Part shown: positions 57,269-64,000 of the stretch, in pieces | How the letters are laid out: every line of letters begins with the position of its first letter | Position numbering within the stretch: the first letter of the stretch is position 1 | DNA from: Branchiostoma belcheri | Lineage: Eukaryota; Chordata; Leptocardii; Amphioxiformes; Branchiostomatidae | Reading direction: 5' to 3' | Length of the DNA: 64,000 nucleotides | Assembly (NCBI RefSeq): GCF_001625305.1 | Contig: NW_017804109.1 | Location: 943,885 to 1,007,884, forward strand | Notes under the pieces: model-generated | What the model was told of the DNA's origin: nothing | What the model saw: the letters and a program-made list of their open reading frames with translations, nothing else | Database searches by the model: none | Made by a program: the position numbers and the translations under genes

Positions 57269-57944
57269 CTAGTTTTTCGGCGAGAGCGTCGATCTTGCGT
57301 AGCGCTTCGGGGACGTCGTCTTGCTTCTGGCAGATGAGCTCGATTTCTCCGACCCTGAAGCCGAAATCGGTCTGGTCCAGGTCGATCTTGAAGCCTCCCT
57401 CCAGAGTGTAGGTCTTCCTGTCGGTCTGGAAGTTACAGAACGGTTCGCAGCTTGCCCTTCGCACCAACTCGTCCACGCTTCCCGCTCGCACGTTTAAAAT
57501 GGCCGCCAATTGTTTCAGGATGTCGGCCTCGTGCTGTAGCTCGACATACTGTTCCACTAGACTAGCACGGTCCCTGCTAGCAGGCGGGCACTTCAGTTCC
57601 CACCTTCCCTCTCTCTTCCTTAGCCAGTGGTCTGCTAGCGTTAACACAAACTCCTCTGTGTCGAAATACACGTCGTGGAACGACGACTCTTCTTTGCAGA
57701 CGGCTCCGGCCTTTCTGAGCTTTTCCTCGCTCCCCTCGCTAAAGCTGAACTTTCTTTCCACTTCGATAACTCCCGATGGTTTGTTGTTGTGATCGCGGGG
57801 CCCGCTTGCGCCCTCCCCACCGCCTGCCACATCGCCGCCCTCCCCCTTAGTACCCGCGCTACTACTACCGCCGCCTTCCTGCACTTCCATGTCAACCGCC
57901 GATAGTACGATTCGCCGGTGGGTCTGCAGCCTAAATACATTCAT
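57269..57944 (-). CDS. THTPA: Thiamine triphosphatase, first coding exon (partial gene)
   Basis: Hydrolyses thiamine triphosphate to the diphosphate in cytosol; member of the CYTH (CyaB-thiamine triphosphatase) tunnel-fold family. The 225 complete codons carry the signature ExExK as EVERK (residues 61-65), HDVYFDT (90-96), the basic-acidic block WLRKREGRWELKCP (107-120), and the metal-binding strand KIDLDQTDFGFRVGEIEL (186-203). The exon ends at a donor (CTAG|GTATTT on the minus strand, GT at 57268-57267) after LAEKL plus the first base of a Gly codon, matching the vertebrate intron after SSMLG; the open frame beyond it is intron read-through. The last exon, with the C-terminal KLIVYL-like strand, was not found. 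The N-terminus is ~50 residues longer than in mammals, acidic/Gly-rich, with Arg5, Arg10 and Arg11. The first ATG has A at -3; Met19 (57890) has G at -3 and +4 and may be the true start. Confidence 0.93.
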
Positions 57945-58115
57945 GGTAATGTATGGAACGCACCGGCAAGGCAGTCAGTCTAGTCGCCCAGCGCCAAATA
58001 AAGTAAACACAGCCACAATAGAGTGCTGCTGAATGGCGGGCATCGATCGTTTCGGCAGATAACAGCCAGCCGACCCCCGGAAGTCAGTCTGACGTCACGC
58101 ACGGGCTTTCCCCGC
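57945..58115 (-). promoter_or_regulatory. THTPA upstream region with a perfect CRE
   Basis: CpG-rich DNA directly upstream of the first ATG. It contains the full palindrome TGACGTCA at 58090-58097, about 150 bp before the start codon, a usual distance for a CREB/ATF site. No TATA box is obvious. The regulatory reading is inference from motif and position. Confidence 0.45.
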
Positions 58116-58320
58116 CACAGCCAAACCACACACAAATTTTTTAGGGGGAGGATCCAGTGTGCAACGCGAGGGGACAAACTTTTAAACTACAAGAAGGTAA
58201 CATTTGCAAAGCAAATGCATAATGTTAACCTTCGCATATGGCCACAGACACACACACAATTTTTAGGGGAGGATCCAGTGTGCAACGCGAGGGGAGAAAC
58301 TTTTCTTAAAGTTTAACTAG
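58116..58320. repeat. Tandem duplication carrying a Helitron-like terminal hairpin
   Basis: GGAGGATCCAGTGTGCAACG and CGAGGGG(A)(C/G)AAAC occur at about 58147 and 58268. Each is followed after ~20-40 bp by AAGGTAACATTTGC and the hairpin. The first unit holds only the terminal ~50 bp of the Helitron-like family (58191-58235); the second is followed by a complete copy. It sits just upstream of the THTPA promoter region. Confidence 0.8.
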
Positions 58321-58555
58321 GAAGGTAACATTTGCAGAGCAAATGCATAATGTTTACCTTCGCATGTGCTCTGCTCTGTTGATTCTTACTCAACACATCC
58401 ATATAGATATATATGGTCAGACAGGAGTCTAAATTCCTCCTATAAAATTGCAACATGATGTAACCCAACACCATGGTGACAGAAGACTCATCTAGGTCAT
58501 TGACCTTATTTGTTTGGAGAAGAGGAAGAAGAAACAGAGCAAAAACAATACAAAC
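58317..58555 (-). mobile_element. Helitron-like non-autonomous element, copy 4
   Basis: The minus strand ends in CTAG (58320-58317) followed by T. The hairpin is CATTTGC, TCT loop, GCAAATG, ending about 9 nt before CTAG. The body keeps ATATATGG, GACAGGAGTCTAAAT, AAAATTGCAACATGATG and TAACCCAACACC (plus-strand words). Confidence 0.58.
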
Positions 58556-58612
58556 ATAACTAGAGAAAGCATTCTTGCCAGATTGGTTGCTATGTGGAAA
58601 TTTGTCTGAACT

Positions 58613-58741
58613 GTTGTCGTAAAATTTACGCAACACGAGTTGATCAACTTTCTCAATTTAAGAAACTCCAAATACGAATCCTTCGAAGAAGGAACATTTG
58701 CTAATCTACCCTTGAAAGTCGCATTACTTTTATTTCCGTGA
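58613..58741 (+). pseudogene. Possible LINE C-terminal remnant (weak)
   Basis: A short frame reads HELINFLNLRNSKYESFEEG then FANLPLKVALLLFP and a stop. It is spaced from the Helitron-like copy much as YNARNELI...F..L...LLL is from copy 3 at 52.96 kb, and shows the same R/Q-x-E-L-I ... F ... L ... LLL spacing. Identity is low, so it may be chance. The following 58742-59136 shows nothing else. Confidence 0.25.
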
Positions 58742-59136
58742 TAGTCGAAGCGATTGAAGAAATAAGTTCTTGGATATGTCGCGGACAACTATGTTGTGCG
58801 CAGGACATGTGGGTTTCTTTCATTAAAAATTATTTTAAAAAACGCATTGCTCTGACGTTATATACATATACATGGGAGACTTTTAGAGTAAGCCGGACTA
58901 AGAAAAATATCGACTTTTTCTTGCTCCTCAGCTGGGGTGAATATCAGCTTGTTGCACAACGCTAGCAGTCGGAACGCATAAGAATACAAATTACTTCAGC
59001 GCTCTTCTTGTGGCGTTACTGAGTGCGGGGGAACATGAGTTCTTGAAAATACAATATTTGTAAAGCATGTTTCACTGCCCATACAAACTACAACTAAATG
59101 ATTGGACAGTTGCTGATTCTGGTACCATGTTCAGGC

Positions 59137-59470
59137 ATAGTCAACGCGTATCCAGAACCATGTCTAAGGCAAATCTACGTAGATTGGATACACGGAGACT
59201 ATCCAGAACCGTGCCTGATCCTAACCCTGACCCTGACCCACTCAGGCATAGAACTAGATAGGCACGGTTCTGGATACGATAGAGACTATCTAGAACCGTG
59301 CCTGATCCTAACCCTAACCCTAATACTGTAGTTCAGACAAAGAAATAGATGGGCACGGTTCTGGATACGATAGAGACTATCCAGAAGATAGAGACTATCC
59401 AGAACCGTGCCTGATCCTCACCCTAACCCATTCAGACATAGAACTAGATGGACACAGTTCTGGATACAGT
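59137..59470. repeat. Hairpin array with telomere-like loops
   Basis: Three inverted repeats in tandem, at about 59207-59276, 59287-59370 and 59393-59467. Their arms are ATCCAGAACCGTGCCTGATC-like and GGCACGGTTCTGGATA. Loops contain CCTAACCC, CCCTGACCCTGACCC or CCCTAACCCTAA, then GAACTAGAT or GAAATAGAT. A degraded leading half (TATCCAGAACCATGTCTAAG) mirrors the layout at 51077. The open frames reading PDPNPDPDP are this repeat. Confidence 0.9.
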
Positions 59471-59796
59471 AATGGTGTTGGTCAGTGTTACATGTGTAAG
59501 TGTAGACTGCGTAGTTGTCTGTCTTCCTCGCGTTGATTTGAGCCGCTATCTCCTGTGCCGTAGCCTGTAGCGTACAGCACTGCCAGTGTGTGCATTACGT
59601 GATGCTATCTGCTCTGCGCTTGTAAGTGCAGTGGGGATGCCTGATGCCCTGCATTCCCTTGAGAAATGGGTGAAATATCAAATATTTCCTCTAGAACCTG
59701 TGTAGTATATAATATATACAACTGGTCATTGTACTCTTTATAAATATAGCATAGCGTAGCTTTTCGAATCGGTTCAGTGTAGGTGCATTTGTTTGA

Positions 59797-59828
59797 AGGA
59801 AGGAAGGAAGGAAGGAGGAGGAGGAGGA

Positions 59829-59871
<43 letters not shown>

Positions 59872-60022
59872 NNNNNNNNNNNNNNNNNNNNNNNNNNNNA
59901 GGAAGGAAGGAAGGAAGGAAGGAAGGAAGGAAGGAAGGAAGGAAGGAAAGTAAAAATGAATCAATAATCGAACGATTGAATGAATGAAGGAAGGAAGGAA
60001 AGAATGAATGAATGAATGAATG
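59797..60022. repeat. (GGAA)n / (GA)n / (GAAT)n microsatellites around a gap
   Basis: GGAAGGAAGG, GGAGGAGGAGG and a long (GA)n run lead into 28 N (59872-59899). Then come (AGGA)n to about 59950 and (GAAT)n to about 60022. Frames through it are low-complexity. Confidence 0.97.
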
Positions 60023-60224
60023 CCTCATTGAAATGGTTATTGACGCAAAGTGATGCGGAATTCTGTAGCATATTATCATTTGAAACATTTCTCATTTTCT
60101 ATAACATCTCGGATACGTACCTTACAGTCACGAGTCACGACACTTTCTTATTTAAACCGTATACATTGTACTACCGAAATCTCCAAGAATGTCTTTTGAT
60201 ATCTACACTGACAGTATAAACTTG

Positions 60225-60400
60225 GCAAGAAGACAGTATCAAATTGACTGGGCAGTATCCAATATGCAAAACCGCTTGGCTAGCGAAAAGATACCGGCAT
60301 ACAAAAAAGAAAGCCCAATAAAACAGCCAAAAAGACGTCAAAACTAATCCTCAGCCTAAACCTGTGCTTGGAGAGTAATATTACCCCAGGATCAGACGCA
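60225..60400 (+). repeat. Dispersed repeat with AAGACAGTATCAAATTG
   Basis: AAGACAGTATCAAATTGACT, GGGCAGTATCCA and CTGTGCTTGGAGAGTA are shared in order with 61668-61825. Partly, in reverse complement, they are shared with the second half of each 558-bp unit at 33.4-35.0 kb. Class unknown; the following 60400-60997 shows nothing recognisable. Confidence 0.6.
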
Positions 60401-60997
60401 GCGTAGTGCGGAAACCTGACTCGTAAATTTCAAACTCACAAACTTCCGCCTTTTCTCTACACGGAGAAGGGGACTGGGGATACTCTACAAAGCCTAAAAA
60501 CACGCCAAAAATAAGCCGACACCCAAACCTTCTACAAAAACAACAGAAGAAGAACATTGCACGACAATTGCACATGTTACAATGTGTACATAATGTAAAA
60601 TAAAACCTAATATATCCTAATTACTCAAACAAAAAGGACTAGCACAAGTCTTTGATAAAGTGTAACAATCGAGTGGGGATTAGCTGCTAATCATGAGTTT
60701 CGGTATTTTTTCTTATAACAAAGCAGTCTTTTACACATTTACCTATTTTTGCATTGTGGGAATCATTACATGTAAAGATATATTCAAATCTGTCTCTAGC
60801 ATCGAGACTCTTGAAATCTGTTGTACTTTATTCGAGAAATGTAAATGATGAGAAGAGGGCTGTGGGACGCACACGTCACACGTTTCCCTGGCATGTTTTA
60901 TGACTCCAGGGGAGGGGATCCGGCACACGCCCCACCTGAAACGTGAAGAGACATCCGTGGACATCCGTCACCAAGCGTGACAGGTTTTCCTTCCACC

Positions 60998-61035
60998 TAG
61001 CCTCCACCAGGCTCCTGAGGCTGCTGGAAAATTGT
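60998..61035. mobile_element. Left end of a TAGCCTCY hAT-like MITE
   Basis: TAGCCTCCACCAGGCTCCTG followed by AGGCTGCTGGAAAA resembles the left arm of the 61341 and 63088 elements. No right arm follows, so it is a solo or truncated end. Confidence 0.5.
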
Positions 61036-61340
61036 AAAAAGTGAATAGTGAGAAGTTTATTGCAAATTCATACCCGGGGGCTAATTGCAAATCACAAACA
61101 TACAAGAATATTGGAACAGATTATACGATAACTAATAATATCTACATAATGAAAGGTAGTTGTCTAAAACTATAGCTATGTCTAAAACTAAATACTAGTA
61201 GTAAGCCACAGGACGATGCTGTGGTTTGCTCAAACGATCGCTTTCATGCAGCCACAAGAATAACGCCTGAGAGCCAAACTATTTTGTGCCGAAGCAATCA
61301 GAGGCATAAACATGTGCATATATGCCAGGCTATCTTTCTG

Positions 61341-61511
61341 TAGCCTCTACCAGGCTTCGAGAGACGGCTGGAAAGAGTAGAAATCGGTCAAATACATACA
61401 CGAACTAGGGAGATAACATGCCGAGGAAGTTGGACTGGTAGAGAGAACGCCCTCGCCATGTTATCTGCGATTTCTACTCTCCAGCCGTCTCCCGAAGCCT
61501 GGTAGAGGCTA
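61341..61511. mobile_element. Palindromic hAT-like MITE (TAGCCTCTACC group)
   Basis: Arms start TAGCCTCTACCAGGCTTCG and end with the complement CGAAGCCTGGTAGAGGCTA. They pair inward through GACGGCTGG, AGAGTAGAAATCG and AACATGCCGAGG/CCTCGCCATGTT. It abuts a CR1-like 3' UTR on its right. No clear target duplication. The minus-strand frame crossing it is not a gene. Confidence 0.75.
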
Positions 61512-61605
61512 GGTATAACAGTCCTTCGGTGTAACACACCAGCTTCGCAGGCACACGCGGCGCGGCGGCAGCTAGCTATATCACACCGAACGACGATATA
61601 GCACG
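61512..61605 (-). mobile_element. CR1-like LINE 3' UTR fragment
   Basis: On the minus strand: GTCGTTCGGTGTGATATAGC, GCCGCCGCGCCG, TGCCTGCGAAGCTGGTGTGT, then TACACCGAAGGACTGTTATA. This is the 3' UTR and one terminal unit of the family at 31117 and 53590. Coding sequence is absent. Confidence 0.75.
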
Positions 61606-61667
61606 AATACAGCACGGAAATAGAACGATTTTAGTACATACTTTCTAATATCCAAGCAGATCCCTCT

Positions 61668-61825
61668 CGGTGGCAAAAAGACAGTATCAAATTGGCCAGG
61701 CAGTATCCATTAGCCAGAGAAGGTCCGCGGCCACCGACGGGGGTGGGGTCAGGACAAAGAAAAACATCCATATATAAAAAGGTAACGATCATTCCCCCAC
61801 AACCTCTGCTTGGAGAGTACATACT
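61668..61825 (+). repeat. Dispersed repeat, second copy
   Basis: AAAGACAGTATCAAATTGGC, CAGGCAGTATCCATTAGCCA and CCTCTGCTTGGAGAGTACAT follow the order of 60225-60400. The next 61826-62410 holds single-copy-looking sequence with no recognised gene. Confidence 0.6.
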
Positions 61826-62410
61826 TTCTTGTTTATTCACATCTGTGACAGGCTCTACCTGAAACGCGAGGGGGAAGGCGGCAGACATCCATCACAAGAC
61901 ATGACAGGTTTCCTGTGCTCCTGTTTCGTTACGACGCTTCTCTCCCCACACTATAAGACACGCCGGGGACTGAGGCTTAGTTGTTTTATCACCGCTCCGT
62001 AGAACACCAAACTGACATAAATCTTTCGGTTTTCTTTTGACTTCCGGGTACGGAAGTTTTGTTTTTGGGTGGCTGAGCACGTGGGTTTGTCTGTCTGTCT
62101 GTGTGTCTAGGTTGACAACCACCACACATTTTGACATGGTTGTAACCTTCTTTCTGCCAAGCTAGCTTACGCTCCGAATTTATATTCATTAGTTTCAGGT
62201 GTGGATAGTATACTGTATGTAAATAGTCAAGTCCGTCGCAATATCTAGATCATGTCTCGGTTTTGGGTCATGAATTTGGTTAAGAACAACGGCCGAATGA
62301 CGTCAGAACTTACAGCTGTCCTGGCAACTGCGACCCACTTCTGTAGTCACGTGACCTTTACGTCACATGCCGTAAATGATTGGTCAGTCACCCCCTGAGG
62401 AAGGCCGGAA

Positions 62411-62950
62411 AAGTTAGGCAACTCATAGTCAGTAAACCAGTAAATAGTTTCAAAATGCCTTCCTTTGGTATCTGATGTTTCTACGTACAGTACTGAATTT
62501 TTTTGAGGCAGTGGCTAATGAATATTCCCACATTTTAATGAGTTTTTGACATCAGTAAAATGTGTTTTGTAGTTTTTTTTTTATGGAGAAACCTCGGTGA
62601 GATTGCGGTAACCTGTTTCCCAGTTTGCAGGCAGTGGGTAATGAATATGCCCACATTTTAATGAGTAAATTAAAATGTGTTTTTGTAGGTTTTCTAGGCC
62701 CCTGTATGATTGTGGTAACGGTTTCACAGAGAGAAGTTTTAATAATCCCGTTATCTACACTCTCAGCCAGTAAATACTTTGAAATGCCTTCTTTTGGTAC
62801 CTGATGTGTCTATCTATTGGAGACAGTGGCTAATGAATATCCCCACATTTTAATGAGTTTTTAACATTAGTAAAGATTTTTCAATGGAGAAAGCTCGGTG
62901 AGATTGTGGTAACGGTTTCACACAGAGAAGTTTTAATAATGACGTTATCT
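62411..62950. repeat. Minisatellite, three units
   Basis: CAGTGG(C/G)TAATGAATAT followed by CCCACATTTTAATGAGT recurs near 62510, 62632 and 62826. AGTAAATA.TTT.AAATGCCTTC occurs near 62438 and 62771. GTGAGATTG.GGTAAC(G)GTTTC and AGAAGTTTTAATAAT occur in the second half of the units. Confidence 0.88.
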
Positions 62951-63087
62951 ACCGGCACAGGTGAGTGTTGTGCTAATAGATGGTGTGCCGAGGTCCCGCG
63001 GCGTGGGTACCACATGTCGGCAAGATGATGAAATATCAATAAAAACACCGCTCGCCCGTCCTAGCCGTGCTCTCACTAGCTTCCAAC

Positions 63088-63283
63088 TAGCCTCTACCAG
63101 GCTTCGGGAGGAGGCTGGAAAGAGTAGAAATCGGTCAAATAGATCTAGAGAGATAACATGCCGGGGGAGTTGGTCTGCTGGAGAGTACATTTTGCCTAGC
63201 GGACCAACTTCCTCGGCATGTTATCTCTCTATTTGACTGATTTCTACTCTTTCCAGCCGCCTCCCGAAGCCTGGTAGAGGCTA
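63088..63283. mobile_element. Palindromic hAT-like MITE, long copy
   Basis: TAGCCTCTACCAGGCTTCGG and the complement CCGAAGCCTGGTAGAGGCTA bound ~85-bp arms that also pair through AGAGTAGAAATCGGTCAAAT and AGATAACATGCC. The loop is about 25 nt near 63175-63200. Confidence 0.85.
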
Positions 63284-63360
63284 ACTATAGGTACCTGACG
63301 TCGGCATGATGATGAAATATCAATAAAAACTCCTCTCGTCCGTCCTAGCCGCGCTCTATC

Positions 63361-63427
63361 TAGCCTCTCACCAGGCCTTCCTACGGGGGTACGGATCCAG
63401 CCGCCTCCCGAAGCCTGGTAGAGGCTA
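63361..63427. mobile_element. Deleted derivative of the same MITE
   Basis: Only 67 bp: TAGCCTCTCACCAGGCCTTC at the left and CCGAAGCCTGGTAGAGGCTA at the right, with CAGCCGCCTC inside. Most of both arms is missing. Confidence 0.75.
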
Positions 63428-63490
63428 CCTAAAGGTACCTGGCGTCGGCAAGATGATGAAATATCAATAAAAACTCTGCTCGGCCGCTCG

Positions 63491-64000
63491 CTCTCCCCAG
63501 AAAAAGTCACCCCGGAGTTTCTTGCTCGCCCCGCCCCCTCCCCGGTACCGTAGCCCGGGGCGGTAATTCCGCCAGTCAGATGAGCCGCGCGCGGCGTTAC
63601 GCCTCCCCGGAGTCCCCGTGACGCTGATACGCCAGGTGGGCAGGTATGCCCCGCGTAACTCTCACCTGTGGAAACCTCCGCCGCAAGGTGTTCTCATATT
63701 TAAGACGTCATCTGGTGTGGAGAGGAGAACAGCTATGAATAATTTGCGGGTTTTTCTTGCGTGAGAGGCAGAGCGCGGCCATAACTCATCTGGCAGACTT
63801 GTGCGGAAGGGTTGAGAAGTATGAGAAGTAATAACTGCTCGGTCCTCGCTGGACGGACGGTCTCTCTGTAGCTCTGAGATTCGCAGATTTGTCATCCGGA
63901 ACTAATAAGGACGGGATCCTCCCTCCTGGTCACCGGGAGATCCGAGCTTCTCCACGCACACAGGTGGCCGGAATGAGCGGGGAAACGCCGCCTCGCCTGG
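63491..64000. promoter_or_regulatory. CpG-rich end of window, candidate promoter or island
   Basis: CpG-dense (GGGGCGGTAATTCCGCC, GAGCCGCGCGCGGCGTTACG) with E-boxes CAGGTG and CACCTG and an ATTTAAGACGTCATC site near 63697. Single-copy-looking. A minus-strand frame 63662-63895 has no domain. A gene start beyond the right edge is possible. Confidence 0.3.

Larger units (their letters stand above)
63000..63490. repeat. Cassette-plus-MITE tandem
   Basis: The cassette GTCGGCA(A/T)GATGATGAAA then TATCAATAAAAAC and a CG-rich end (CGTCCTAGCCGYGCTCT) occurs near 63016, 63300 and 63444. The first two are followed by a MITE of the TAGCCTCT group (63088-63283 and 63361-63427). This suggests that cassette and MITE were duplicated together. 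Confidence 0.8.

Noticed and set aside
59221-59330. Telomere or chromosome-fusion scar from CCCTAA words
   Set aside because: Only two or three telomere-like units inside each hairpin loop, repeated with the hairpins; not a real telomere tract.
59067-59331. PDPNPDPDP-type frames, possible antifreeze-like repeat protein
   Set aside because: They are readings of the hairpin array with CCCTAA-like loops.
1-64000. CRISPR array, bacterial operon, LTR, retroviral or Polinton-like element
   Set aside because: No regular short repeat-spacer pattern, and no paired long terminal repeats or capsid, protease, integrase or envelope-like coding seen; eukaryotic repeat landscape throughout.

Overview
This is a eukaryotic, gene-poor window whose content fits a cephalochordate (amphioxus, Branchiostoma). 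No species can be proved from one window. The grounds are: a chordate-style thiamine triphosphatase gene with its intron at the vertebrate position; 5'-truncated CR1-like LINE tails of the kind known from amphioxus; many small palindromic DNA transposons; and about twenty minisatellite arrays with 110-230 bp units, a hallmark of amphioxus introns. There are no operons, no rRNA and no CRISPR. I saw no LTR, retroviral or Polinton-like element. The only host gene I recognise is on the minus strand at 57269-57944: the first coding exon of THTPA (CYTH family). Its last exon was not found.

Layout. 1-9.2 kb is a run of minisatellites (two of them with a strong 3' splice-site-like motif in every unit), interrupted by a Helitron-like copy, a perfect hairpin MITE with target duplication and a pogo-like MITE. 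9.2-15.4 kb holds CpG/ATTA-rich islands (best: 11.1-11.7 kb), one small unassigned ORF and nested MITEs. 15.9-16.6 kb is a SINE cluster. 17.3-21.0 kb contains a ~1.3 kb segment present twice, the second copy starting exactly at an assembly gap, probably two haplotypes placed in tandem. 22-29.8 kb alternates arrays with GC-rich ATTA-containing islands.

31-35.6 kb is a retroposon-rich block: fragments of two LINE types, a SINE, a SINE-tail/LINE-tail mosaic, a hAT-like MITE, and a 3-4 unit tandem repeat of about 560 bp. 36-43.5 kb is an array followed by long ATTA-plus-GC islands that look like cis-regulatory DNA rather than exons. 43.5-54.6 kb again holds LINE, SINE, MITE and Helitron-like copies plus GGTT arrays. 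56.4-58.6 kb is the THTPA locus: an intronic 3-unit minisatellite, exon 1, a CpG-rich upstream region with a perfect CRE, and a duplication carrying a Helitron-like terminal hairpin. 59-64 kb holds a hairpin array with telomere-like loops, a gap in a simple repeat, three MITE copies, a cassette-plus-MITE tandem, and a CpG-rich end.

The most notable patterns are (i) a Helitron-like family with a conserved hairpin-CTAG end, (ii) a hAT-like MITE group sharing TAGCCT ends, (iii) splice-acceptor-bearing minisatellites, (iv) a CR1-like LINE whose 3' end is expanded as an exact 50-bp tandem, and (v) hairpin arrays with CCCTAA-like loops. All calls are by eye; no alignment or database search was run.
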